A stretch of 36,164 nt of DNA from an uncultured Methanobrevibacter sp. (GCA_900321995.1 ONYG01000144.1:1-36164), one strand, 5' to 3'. Counted from the first letter of the stretch, positions 8,927 to 16,028 are shown. The notes: generated by a model from the sequence alone, not told the origin. A program made the numbers and translations.

Positions 8927-8932
8927 TCTTTA
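8911..8932 (+). terminator. Terminator hairpin overlapping the iorB stop codon
   Basis: TAAAGACT and AGTCTTTA form an 8-bp perfect stem around a CTATGT loop, followed by AATTTTATTTTTTTATT. The iorB stop (8924-8926) is inside the hairpin. Stem plus T-run fits an intrinsic terminator for iorAB. Confidence 0.65.
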
Positions 8933-8986
8933 ATTTTATTTTTTTATTAACAATTTCTATTTTTTCTATTTTTTCGTGCTGTTTTT

Positions 8987-9052
8987 TGTGTAGTGATAAT
9001 TGTTATTTTGTGTAGTGATAATTGTTTTTCATGTAGTTATAATTGTTTTTTT
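8987..9052. repeat. Three-copy 20-22 bp tandem repeat between convergent genes
   Basis: TAGTGATAATTGTT occurs at 8991 and 9013, and TAGTTATAATTGTT at 9033. The array fills the space between the iorB terminator and the end of the minus-strand zinc-ribbon gene. Confidence 0.7.
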
Positions 9053-9053
9053 A

Positions 9054-9626
9054 TTAATTGTCCTTTAATTTAATACCACATATTTTACAAATTGTATCTT
9101 CTTCTTTAACCTTATTACCACAGTTAGGACAGTATTTATGAAGCTTAGGCTCACTAGCCTTAATCTTCTTGTTAAGAAATATGTCTTCTCTGATTCTTTT
9201 GTTTTGAATGAGGCAAGCTCTGTCCCAATCGTTTTCCATTAAAGTTTTCTTAACATAATATGCTTCAACCATAGTGTTGTACTTGCCATAATGTTCATCT
9301 CCCCTTTTAACACAGAACTTACGTTCCTTATGGTCGAATATTATTTCTCCTTCTCTTTCCTTTTTATTAAACTTCAATCCTTTGATTTGGCCTCTTGGAC
9401 GATGTTCTGGAAAAGGAGGCAGTTCCATATTCTCATACTTGTTTGGAAGGTCACATTCCACAAGCAAATCATAGTCGAATTTGCAATAAAATAAGCAATC
9501 CCTTTCATAGAGTGCATCAGATAACTTACTAAATTCTCCATAATCCTTATTGTTATGCTTAATACGATATTTTTTACCAGATTTAACTATATTCCTATAA
9601 AAATATCTTATATTAGTAGGTTCCAT
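9054..9626 (-). CDS. Duplicated small module plus C-terminal zinc ribbon, function unknown
   Basis: A 190-residue soluble basic protein. ATG 9626 is preferred: GGAGGTG lies about 5 bases ahead, whereas the ATG at 9644 would put that ribosome site inside the gene. Residues ~11-57 and ~94-141 look like two copies of one module: KKYRIKHNNKDYGEFSKLSDAL against RKFCVKRGDEHYGKYNTMVE, both then rich in acidic and aromatic residues around a probable helix. The three short strands and a helix recall AP2-like DNA-binding modules, but this is only inference. The C-terminus is a zinc ribbon with C166, C169, C180 and C183 (CPNCG...CKICG). It could bind nucleic acid. It is monocistronic and converges on iorB. 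Confidence 0.8.
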   Translation of the reverse strand: MEPTNIRYFYRNIVKSGKKYRIKHNNKDYGEFSKLSDALYERDCLFYCKFDYDLLVECDLPNKYENMELPPFPEHRPRGQIKGLKFNKKEREGEIIFDHKERKFCVKRGDEHYGKYNTMVEAYYVKKTLMENDWDRACLIQNKRIREDIFLNKKIKASEPKLHKYCPNCGNKVKEEDTICKICGIKLKDN

Positions 9627-9770
9627 ATTTACACCTCCATTCAAGGTTTTAATTGGATTTTTATTAGTTGATCCAAAATAATTTTAGAATATCATTTTTT
9701 GTTATAAAAATTAAAAAATAAGAATTAATATAATTATGTTTTTATGATATATTAAATTTTTTTAAATCAT

Positions 9771-9811
9771 TTTTTCAGTTATTTTTTGACTTGTTTTTTC
9801 AGTTATTTTTT
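9771..9811. repeat. 24-bp direct repeat in the gap before the 2TM gene
   Basis: TTTTTCAGTTATTTTTT occurs twice with a period of 24 (CAGTT at 9776 and 9800). The rest of the gap 9627-9996 holds the zinc-ribbon gene promoter region and the TATA box at 9934; no gene is seen. Confidence 0.6.
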
Positions 9812-9933
9812 TAGTTTTAATTCTATTTAATTACATATTTTCCTTTTTCTTAGTGAAATTGTGTCATTTTGGTATCGATTATTTGCATTTTATCTATGAT
9901 ATTTTGCATCTTGTTAATGAGGGCAAGTATTCA

Positions 9934-9945
9934 TTTATATATTAA
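9934..9945 (+). promoter_or_regulatory. Likely TATA box of the 2TM-domain gene
   Basis: TTTATATATTAA matches the archaeal TATA consensus. Transcription would begin near 9965, about 30 bases before the first ATG. Confidence 0.5.
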
Positions 9946-9996
9946 TTGACTAAATAGTATTATCTAAAAGCAATTGAAATTTCAGTAGATTTTAGG

Positions 9997-10299
9997 ATGG
10001 AAAAAAATTTGTGTGATAATATGTCTGAGGAAAATTTATATAGTTTAGCGGAAAAGAGAGTGGATGAAAAAATTGGATTTTATCATCATTTATACAGTTT
10101 TATTGCAGTTAACCTAATTCTTGCAGTTATTAATGTCCTTTTTTCAAAAGGTAGCTGGTGGTTTTTATGGGTTACTTTCTTTTGGGGAATTGGTTTAGTT
10201 TCCCATTTTATAAAAACATTCATTGTTTTTGAAAAGTTTGAGGAAAAGCATAGGGATAAAATGATCGAAAAGGAAATGGAAAAATTGAGAAAGGAGTAA
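9997..10299 (+). CDS. 2TM-domain membrane protein
   Basis: A 100-residue protein with two membrane helices, about residues 30-50 (LYSFIAVNLILAVINVLFS) and 55-78 (WWFLWVTFFWGIGLVSHFI). The pattern RVDEKIGFYHHLYSF before helix 1 and the WGIGLVSHFIKTF around helix 2 match the 2TM domain (PF13239). That domain is found alone or attached to bacterial sensor kinases of the LytS/LytTR type. The tail is charged and helical (EKFEEKHRDKMIEKEMEKL). The start is uncertain: ATG 9997 (AGGATG context) or ATG 10021, which follows GTGATAAT and would give 92 residues. It precedes a LytTR/DUF3021 pair on the same strand, so a signalling role is possible. Confidence 0.8.
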   Translation: MEKNLCDNMSEENLYSLAEKRVDEKIGFYHHLYSFIAVNLILAVINVLFSKGSWWFLWVTFFWGIGLVSHFIKTFIVFEKFEEKHRDKMIEKEMEKLRKE

Positions 10300-10374
10300 T
10301 TTTTTAAAAAATATTTGTTAGTTCTGTTTTAATAAATAGGATTTTTAGTTAAGTTTTGCATAAAAATAAAATTA

Positions 10375-10384
10375 TTTATATGGG
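10375..10384 (+). promoter_or_regulatory. Likely TATA box of the small exported protein gene
   Basis: ATTTATATGG follows an A-rich stretch that could serve as BRE. It would direct transcription from about 10405, roughly 30 bases before ATG 10437. Confidence 0.4.
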
Positions 10385-10436
10385 TCTTTAATGAAAGTAT
10401 TTAATAAGTCTAAAAATTATTTTTGGGGTTATTGAA

Positions 10437-10889
10437 ATGGATAAAAAAATTATTTTGCCGATTGTAGTTCTATTAGTAATTTTGGCCTGTGCCTTAACTT
10501 ATTCATTTAGCGAAACAAATGGTATAGAAGATAAAACAAGTTTTACAGTATCTTCTGAAGGTCCAATTCCTTTATCTGAAATCATTGAAGACATTAAAAC
10601 TAGAGAATATTATGAAGGCTATGACAATGAAACCCTTGCTTGGATGGAATCCTTAGGAGACAAGCAGGTATTTTCAGGGGATGGAATATTCCTTATCATG
10701 AGTGATTATGATGCTCAAAAAATTCCTTCTGAATATGTTACTGATGTGTTCATACATGACTTTGTAGACTGTAATGTGATAGAAAATCATTCATTAGGTG
10801 ATATTAAGTATCCTAAGGATGTATTTTATGTAAAAAACGTAGTTTATAAAGGTCAAGAAATCGTTGAGATTCCAGGTGGGGGAGCCTAA
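10437..10889 (+). CDS. Small exported or membrane-anchored protein, unknown
   Basis: 150 residues. MDKK is followed by a hydrophobic stretch (IILPIVVLLVILACALTYSF, residues 5-24), a signal peptide or anchor, and then an acidic extracytoplasmic domain of about 120 residues. No domain is recognised. The sequence ILAC within the hydrophobic stretch is only a poor lipobox. The ending (VVYKGQEIVEIPGGGA) looks complete. GGGG sits about 9 bases before the ATG. It has its own promoter and lies 135 bp upstream of the LytTR gene on the same strand. A cell-surface partner of that regulatory system is possible but unproven. Confidence 0.75.
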   Translation: MDKKIILPIVVLLVILACALTYSFSETNGIEDKTSFTVSSEGPIPLSEIIEDIKTREYYEGYDNETLAWMESLGDKQVFSGDGIFLIMSDYDAQKIPSEYVTDVFIHDFVDCNVIENHSLGDIKYPKDVFYVKNVVYKGQEIVEIPGGGA

Positions 10890-10904
10890 TAATAAAACAT
10901 TATT

Positions 10905-11005
10905 ATTTTAGTTTTTTAAGTGCATTATCTAATAATTTTTTAGTTTTTTAATTTTTAGTTTTAGTATTTAGTTTTTAGTTAATTGCACTATCTAATTTTA
11001 TTTTT
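10905..11005 (+). repeat. Repeated AGTT motifs and a 63-bp direct repeat before the LytTR gene
   Basis: TGCATTATCTAATAATTTTTT at 10921 recurs imperfectly as TGCACTATCTAATTTTATTTTT at 10984. Between and before them, AGTT occurs at 10910, 10942, 10957, 10970 and 10977, mostly within TTTAGTTTT. Some pairs are 20-21 bases apart, near the spacing of LytTR half-sites. In a T-rich gap this may be chance. Confidence 0.4.
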
Positions 11006-11024
11006 TTATTACTTGTTGATATTT

Positions 11025-11486
11025 ATGAAAGTTGATTTATTTATTTCAAGAGATATTGAAGAGCCTTATGCTGAAATCCATTCAGATTCTTTAACAGACA
11101 ATATCCAAAAAGCTATGGATCTTTTGGAAAATGATAATGTTGAAGAGGAATACGATGGCAACAGTTCTATTTTGGCAGTAAAGAAAGGGCAAGACATTGT
11201 TCTTTTAGACTTTAAGGATATCTACATGATTAGGGTGGAAGATAAGCAAACAAAGGTTTATACAGAAAATAGGAATTATCTGGTTAAGAAGCCTCTGTAT
11301 CAAATAGAAGAGAATCTTAATTCTGATTTTGTTAGAATATCCAAGTCTGTAATTGTGAATCTTAGAAAAATAGAGCGTGTAGCACCATCATTAAGAGGCA
11401 TGATGTTTATTGAACTTAAGAATGGTTTGAAGGACAATATTTCAAGAAAATATTTGTCTGACTTTAAAAAGGCTTTAGACTTATGA
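11025..11486 (+). CDS. LytTR-family DNA-binding transcription regulator
   Basis: A 153-residue regulator. Residues ~1-50 are acidic and lack the receiver domain seen in most LytTR response regulators. Residues ~52-150 form a LytTR domain: DIVLLDFKDIYMIRVEDKQT, a YTENRNYLVKKPLYQIEENL stretch, then FVRISKSVIVNLRKIERV and FKKAL. The F-R-I-S-K-S-x-I-V-N-L-x-K-I core is diagnostic. ATG 11025 is chosen because the longer frame from TTG 10983 adds only a hydrophobic run from T-rich spacer. The gene is followed after 114 bp by a DUF3021-like membrane protein, the arrangement of bacterial LytTR regulatory systems where a membrane partner restrains the regulator. LytTR regulators are mostly bacterial, so transfer from Firmicutes is plausible. 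Confidence 0.88.
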   Translation: MKVDLFISRDIEEPYAEIHSDSLTDNIQKAMDLLENDNVEEEYDGNSSILAVKKGQDIVLLDFKDIYMIRVEDKQTKVYTENRNYLVKKPLYQIEENLNSDFVRISKSVIVNLRKIERVAPSLRGMMFIELKNGLKDNISRKYLSDFKKALDL

Positions 11487-11531
11487 TAATGGCTTTTTTA
11501 TAGTTTAATGAGACTTTAGACTAATGATTAT
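11473..11531 (+). repeat. 41-bp duplication of the 3' end of the LytTR gene
   Basis: CTTTAGACTTATGATAAT at 11473, which includes the last codons and the TGA stop, recurs at 11514 as CTTTAGACTAATGATTAT. The second copy is noncoding. Confidence 0.65.
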
Positions 11532-11600
11532 TATTAAATTTATGGGATTATTAATCGATTTACTTTAATTGTTTCTAATTGTTTATGTAAAGGTGGTTAT

Positions 11601-12029
11601 ATGAAAACTGAGTTAATAGAAAGATTGGCATTAGGAGCATTTGTAGGCTGTTTTATTGTTATGCTTGTAATGGTTCTTGGATCCTATGCTAAAGGTCCTT
11701 TGAATGTGTCATTCAATGGGGTGGAAATAATAAATGCATTTTTCGGCTCAATTGTTGTTGGTTGGGCTTTTTCATTAACTGGCATAATTTATGATAGGGA
11801 AGAGGTTCCATTTCCACTTCAAATCATATTCCAAATGGGAATTGGAATGACTGTATTATTCATTATGGCTATTTACTTGCAATGGATGCCTATTAATTTA
11901 GGCATTGGTCCAATAATCACTTGGGTTGTCATTGCAATTATATTCGCTATAGTGTTTTGGTTTGGATTTTTCATTTATTACGCTCTTTTAGCAAGAAATA
12001 TGAACAAAAAAATAGAGTTGTCTAAATGA
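11601..12029 (+). CDS. DUF3021-like four-helix membrane protein
   Basis: A 142-residue integral membrane protein with four predicted helices at about residues 9-31, 44-63, 72-94 and 103-130, and a short basic tail (LLARNMNKKIELSK). The first helix after KTELIERLALGAFVGC, the FGSIVVGWAFSLTGIIYDREE segment after helix 2, and MGIGMTVLFIMAIYLQWMP match the layout of DUF3021 proteins, which sit beside LytTR genes in Firmicutes and act as membrane inhibitors of the regulator (HdrM, BrsM type). GGTGGTTAT precedes the ATG by about 7 bases. It is likely cotranscribed with the LytTR gene. The signal sensed is unknown. Confidence 0.8.
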   Translation: MKTELIERLALGAFVGCFIVMLVMVLGSYAKGPLNVSFNGVEIINAFFGSIVVGWAFSLTGIIYDREEVPFPLQIIFQMGIGMTVLFIMAIYLQWMPINLGIGPIITWVVIAIIFAIVFWFGFFIYYALLARNMNKKIELSK

Positions 12030-12242
12030 TTAGGCAATTCTAAGATTCTTTTTTTTAAATTTTTATTGTAATTTTATTTGTGCTTTTATTTGTGCTCTTT
12101 TTGTATTTTTTTAATTTATTTACTTATTTCTTTCTTGATTTTTAGTTTTTTGGGTGAATTAACAAGTTTTAGGATTGTTTATAAAATTCTTAATTTGTTT
12201 TTTGAGAAAAAATATATGAAATTATTAATTCCTTTTGAATAA

Positions 12243-12255
12243 AAATATATAAAAC
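12243..12255 (+). promoter_or_regulatory. TATA box close to the amidohydrolase start
   Basis: AAATATATAAAAC lies about 25-30 bases before ATG 12276. Transcription would begin within a few bases of the start codon, and no ribosome binding site is visible. This suggests a leaderless mRNA. The rest of gap 12030-12272 is T-rich with nothing else seen. Confidence 0.5.
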
Positions 12256-12275
12256 TTAATTGAAAAATTATATTG

Positions 12276-13418
12276 ATGAAAACTATAGCAAATGGATTAA
12301 TCTTAAAAGGAATTGAACTAAGTCCTGTAAAAGAAAACATAGTCATTGATGATGAAAATAAGATTATCGAAATCTCTAAGGACGTTCAAGAGGGAGAAAT
12401 AATCGATGCATCTGGTAAAATAGTCTGCCCTAGATTCATTAATGCCCACACTCATATTGGAGATTCCATAATTAAGGATGAAGGAGATGGACTGTCCTTA
12501 AGTGAAATAGTCAAGCCTCCAACTGGAATCAAGCATCTTGCACTGGAATCTGCAAGTGATGAGGAACTTGTTGAAGGCATGAAGGAATCAATGTGGGACA
12601 TGTACAACTATGGAACAAGTCATTTCATTGATTACCGTGAAGGCGGATTGGAAGGTGTAAAACTTCTCAAAAAAGCTTCCAAGGATATTCCAATCACTCC
12701 AATCATTCTTGGAAGGGATAGCTGTTTCTATGGTGATGACCCTAATTATCATCAAGTGAAGGTAAGCATTAGAAAGCTATTGAAACATGCAGATGGAATT
12801 GGTTTAAGCGGTTTTGGTGAAATAGACACAACAGTGGCTGAGATAATCTGTGAAAAATGTGAAAAGGCAGGAAAGATATCTTCTATTCATGTTGCAGAAA
12901 GTGAGTCAAACCAATTTGAGTCATTGGAAAAGACAGGCAAGAGTGAGCCTCAAAGGGCATTTGATGCAGGATTCAATCAGATAGTTCATATGACTAATCC
13001 AAAAAATCAAGATATAGTTAATCTATCAAAGTCTAACAGTTCTCTAACAGTCTGTCCACGTTCAAATGGTGCATTGCATGTTGGAATAATTCCACTTTAT
13101 GATATTCTAAAGACAGGGGTTAAGCCATTGATTGGAAGTGACAATATAATGATAAATAGGCCTAATATTTTTAGGGAGTTGGAATTTACATTAAAGATAA
13201 TGAAGGGTCTCTCTAAGAATTATATAGCTCCTCAAGAAATACTAAAAATGGCAACAACTAATCTATCTATCAATAGCTCTTTATCTTCAAAGATTAACAA
13301 ATCATATATTGGTGAAGGTCAAAATGCAGAATTGATGATAGTTAATCAAAAGTCAGATAATCCTTATTTAAGTTTGATAAATAGGGCAGAGCGTGAAGAC
13401 ATTGTTAAGATTATTTAA
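12276..13418 (+). CDS. Amidohydrolase-family metal-dependent hydrolase
   Basis: A TIM-barrel amidohydrolase of the cytosine deaminase/SsnA/chlorohydrolase group, 380 residues, cytoplasmic. The N-terminal beta-sandwich (ANGLILKGIELSP...IIDASGKIVCPRF) leads into the metal motif NAHTHIGD with His58 and His60. Later ligands are plausible in SSIHVAESE (His), QIVHMTN (His) and LIGSDNIM (Asp). The end has the usual composite-domain return (GEGQNAELMIVNQ). It is somewhat shorter than SsnA-type enzymes (about 430-440). The substrate is unknown; deamination or hydrolysis of a purine, pyrimidine or related ring is likely for the family. A TTG three bases upstream could extend it by one residue, but ATG 12276 fits a leaderless start. 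Confidence 0.85.
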   Translation: MKTIANGLILKGIELSPVKENIVIDDENKIIEISKDVQEGEIIDASGKIVCPRFINAHTHIGDSIIKDEGDGLSLSEIVKPPTGIKHLALESASDEELVEGMKESMWDMYNYGTSHFIDYREGGLEGVKLLKKASKDIPITPIILGRDSCFYGDDPNYHQVKVSIRKLLKHADGIGLSGFGEIDTTVAEIICEKCEKAGKISSIHVAESESNQFESLEKTGKSEPQRAFDAGFNQIVHMTNPKNQDIVNLSKSNSSLTVCPRSNGALHVGIIPLYDILKTGVKPLIGSDNIMINRPNIFRELEFTLKIMKGLSKNYIAPQEILKMATTNLSINSSLSSKINKSYIGEGQNAELMIVNQKSDNPYLSLINRAEREDIVKII

Positions 13419-13555
13419 TTTGATGTATTTTAAGGGGATAGAGGATAATTTCATATTATTTAAACTAAATTAAGTATATCATTAAGTTTATAATTATTGC
13501 AAAACAAATATTATTATAATTATTTAATTAAATTAATAAATTTCAGGTGATTGAG

Positions 13556-13999
13556 ATGAGTGAACAATTATATAAAAGAATTTTATTACCTACTGATGGT
13601 TCAAAATACTCAGATAAATCTGAAAAACATGCATTGGCTCTTGCAGCTGCAAACAATGCTGAAATCATTGCATTAAGTGTTGTAGAAAATAGCTTTTCAC
13701 TTAACCTTCCAGACAGTGATACAATATCTGAAGTAAATCAATTGCTTAAGAGTGAAACTGAAAAGAATCTAAATAAGGTGGAAAGGCTTAGGGATGAAGA
13801 AGGATTAGATGTAAAGATCACTAAGAAAGTGGCTGAAGGATCTCCTGCTAGAGTAATATTGGAAACCATTGAAGAAGAAAATATTGATCTTGTTGTTATC
13901 GGCAGTTCTGGTAAAACTGGATTCGATAAGTTTTTAATGGGCAGTGTAGCAGAGAAAGTTGTTAAATCTGCTAAATGTTCTGTTTTAGTTATTCATTAG
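13556..13999 (+). CDS. Universal stress protein, UspA family
   Basis: A 147-residue single-domain Usp with an alpha/beta ATP-binding fold. It begins YKRILLPTDGSKYSDKSEKHA, with the Asp of LPTDGS typical of the ATP-binding type. The C-terminal VVIGSSGKTGFDKFLMGSVA has the G-2x-G-9x-G-S ATP motif, and the protein ends CSVLVIH. ATG 13556 is used because GGTGA sits at 13546-13550; a GTG at 13547 would overlap that site. A TATA-like AGTTTATAATT near 13484 would give a leader of about 40 bases. The role is likely stress or energy sensing; targets are unknown. Confidence 0.93.
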   Translation: MSEQLYKRILLPTDGSKYSDKSEKHALALAAANNAEIIALSVVENSFSLNLPDSDTISEVNQLLKSETEKNLNKVERLRDEEGLDVKITKKVAEGSPARVILETIEEENIDLVVIGSSGKTGFDKFLMGSVAEKVVKSAKCSVLVIH

Positions 14000-14129
14000 C
14001 TTTTTTATAAAATTTAGGTGTTTTCACCTTTATTTTTTTTAATTTTTGTCTATTCTATTTCTGTATTGCTTTTTATTATTTTATGAAAATTTTTATTTGT
14101 CTTACTGATTTTTGATTTGGGTTTTTATT

Positions 14130-14765
14130 ATGAAAGAGATTGATTTTGATCTGGAAAACAATCCATTTATGGATTTTTTATCTTCAAGATATTCTATGAC
14201 TGCAAAGGTTGATGTTGAAAAATTATGGAATTTTTCTAAAGAAAAAGACTTGTCTTTTTTTGTTTTATCATTAGGTGCATTATTGAATGCTGTTAACAAG
14301 GTTCCTGTCTTAAGACGCAGAATAATTAATGGAAAAGTTATTGAATATGACTATTTGGATGGAGTCACACCATTAATGGATGAGGAAAAGGGCATTTTTA
14401 GAGAAATGAGAGTGGATGTTCCTGAAAAGTTTGATAATATTCTAGATTGGCATGACTATGTCAGAGAGCTCCAACAGAAGGTCTTATATGGTGAGAATCA
14501 TGATTTCAATTTGGATATGATGATGAGGGATGAGGCGAATATTGTAAATCTTTCTTGCATTCCTTGGGTTGATTTTGATTCAATGACAAATTGTGTAGCT
14601 TCAAGCAATCAGATACAGCCTTTAATCACTTGGGGAAAAGTTAATGATGATTATAAGATGGCTGTGTCCATTACAGTTAATCATATCTTTGTAAATGGTC
14701 GAGATATTGCTTACTTTTTCGAGCATCTTCAGGATAATGTGAATGATATTTTATCTATGGATTAA
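14130..14765 (+). CDS. Chloramphenicol acetyltransferase homologue with altered active site
   Basis: A 211-residue protein of the CAT fold, which uses acetyl-CoA and works as a trimer. Matches include SRYSMTAKVDVEKLW near residue 19, SCIPWVDFDSMTNC near 142, PLITWGKV near 164, and the C-terminal catalytic segment SITVNHIFVNGRDIAYFFEHL at 180-200. The normal motif is HHxxxDG with the second His catalytic. Here it is NHIFVNG: His185 is kept, the first His is Asn184 and the structural Asp is Asn189. It probably acylates another small molecule and is unlikely to be a classical resistance enzyme. ATG 14130 is used; TTG 14112 would add six hydrophobic residues. No ribosome site is clear. Confidence 0.85.
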   Translation: MKEIDFDLENNPFMDFLSSRYSMTAKVDVEKLWNFSKEKDLSFFVLSLGALLNAVNKVPVLRRRIINGKVIEYDYLDGVTPLMDEEKGIFREMRVDVPEKFDNILDWHDYVRELQQKVLYGENHDFNLDMMMRDEANIVNLSCIPWVDFDSMTNCVASSNQIQPLITWGKVNDDYKMAVSITVNHIFVNGRDIAYFFEHLQDNVNDILSMD

Positions 14766-14935
14766 TTTTTTTATATTTAAAAATTATTTTTTTTACAATT
14801 TTTAGCCAACTTTTAAAAAATTTTTGTTTTATGTTATTGATATGATTTTGACTAATTTTAACGAACTATGTCTATTTTTTTAGATTTTTTTCATATCAAT
14901 ATCCTTATTTTAATTTTTTTTCAATGATTTTTTTG

Positions 14936-14956
14936 GGATTTTTCATTAAAAAATCC
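14936..14956. other. Hairpin in the gap before the CBS gene
   Basis: GGATTTTT and AAAAATCC form an 8-bp stem around CATTA. It lies 170 bases after the acetyltransferase homologue. It may be a terminator for that gene or a chance hairpin. Confidence 0.35.
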
Positions 14957-15024
14957 TAAATTATTTAAATAATAATGTATAAATTATTAAATGTATATGA
15001 ATTTTATAAAAATTTTTAGTTTCA

Positions 15025-15060
15025 ATTGAAAATTATAGGTGATTATTCATAATTTTCAAT
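15025..15060 (+). promoter_or_regulatory. 12-bp inverted repeat upstream of the CBS gene
   Basis: ATTGAAAATTAT and ATAATTTTCAAT are perfect inverted arms around a 12-base loop that contains AGGTGATT. It lies about 130 bases before ATG 15192, near the likely promoter (TTTTTATAAAATTTT at 15062). It could be an operator or a hairpin. The rest of gap 14766-15191 is AT-rich, with no gene seen. Confidence 0.45.
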
Positions 15061-15191
15061 GTTTTTATAAAATTTTCTATATTTCTATCGATAAGAAGAT
15101 TTGATTATTATAAAGAAAGATAATAATGTTTGATAGGAATATGGCTCAAATATTCAATATTATTAAATGATTATACCTTAGAGGTGTTATA

Positions 15192-16028
15192 ATGAAAGTG
15201 AAAGATGTTGCGTCTACAGATGTAATTCATGTTACCGTACCTGGAAGTCGTGATGAAGCATTACGTATCATGAAAAAAGAAGATGTGTCTGTAGTACCTG
15301 TAATTAAAAAAGACACTGGCAAATTAGTCGGAATATTGACTCGTTCTGATATGATTACTAATCCTGATGAAGAGCAAATCGCTATGTTAATGACAAGGGA
15401 TTTGATTACTGCAAAGATGGATGATGAGTTAAGCGTAGTTGCGGAAAAAATGGTTTCTAATGATATTAGAAGAGTTCCTGTAATTGATGATGATGAAAAC
15501 TTAGTAGGTATTGTAACTAGCTTTGACATAGTTGCGCTTGCTATTGCAGATATGGGAATCAAGGATCCTGTTGAAAAATATATGATCAAGACCATTCCTT
15601 CAACTTGGGATGAAACCCCATTGAATGTTGCATTTGAAGTAATGAAATTCTTTGGATTAAAGTCTGTAATCGGATTAAACTCCAACAACAAGATGACAGG
15701 TATCTTAACTGAAACTGATTTCATTGCTGAAAGTGAAATCATTTCCGAAAGAACTGAACACAGCTCTTCTGTAGGTACTGAAGGAGACAAATGGTCTTGG
15801 GACAGTACCAGCGTATTGTACATTGAGAAAAATCATCTTAAATTCACTGATAAAGTGTTTAAGGATGTTGCATCCCACGATGTAGTGACTGCAAACACTA
15901 AAACTAAAGTTTCAGTATGTGCTGAAAAGATGAAATCTCTTGATGTGGAACAATTGCCTGTTTTAGGTATTGAAGGAGAACTTGTTGGTCTCGTAAGAGC
16001 AAGTGATTTAATTAAGGCTTTATTATAG
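15192..16028 (+). CDS. Protein with four CBS domains
   Basis: A 278-residue stand-alone CBS protein, likely a sensor of adenosine nucleotides or SAM. Repeats begin near residue 1 (MKVKDVASTDVIHVT), 65 (MLMTRDLITAKMDD), 125 (PVEKYMIKTIPSTWDE) and 221 (KVFKDVASHDVVTANT). Each has the typical (V/L)PVxxxxxxLVGIxTxxD ending, such as VVPVIKKDTGKLVGILTRSD and RRVPVIDDDENLVGIVTSFD. No effector domain is fused. GAGGTG lies 5-10 bases before the ATG. Similar proteins are common and often multiple in Methanobacteriales; the partner cannot be named. Confidence 0.93.
   Translation: MKVKDVASTDVIHVTVPGSRDEALRIMKKEDVSVVPVIKKDTGKLVGILTRSDMITNPDEEQIAMLMTRDLITAKMDDELSVVAEKMVSNDIRRVPVIDDDENLVGIVTSFDIVALAIADMGIKDPVEKYMIKTIPSTWDETPLNVAFEVMKFFGLKSVIGLNSNNKMTGILTETDFIAESEIISERTEHSSSVGTEGDKWSWDSTSVLYIEKNHLKFTDKVFKDVASHDVVTANTKTKVSVCAEKMKSLDVEQLPVLGIEGELVGLVRASDLIKALL

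Noticed and set aside
10983-11024. Hydrophobic N-terminal extension of the LytTR protein, suggesting a membrane anchor
   Set aside because: It starts at TTG with no ribosome site and translates T-rich spacer; ATG 11025 begins the plausible protein.
14130-14765. Acquired chloramphenicol resistance gene
   Set aside because: The active-site motif is altered, base composition matches neighbours, and there is no mobile element; a native CAT-fold enzyme is more likely.
15227-15823. 198-codon open frame on the minus strand
   Set aside because: It lies wholly antisense to the clear CBS-domain gene, is Ser/Ile-rich as expected for a shadow frame, and has no ribosome site or domain.
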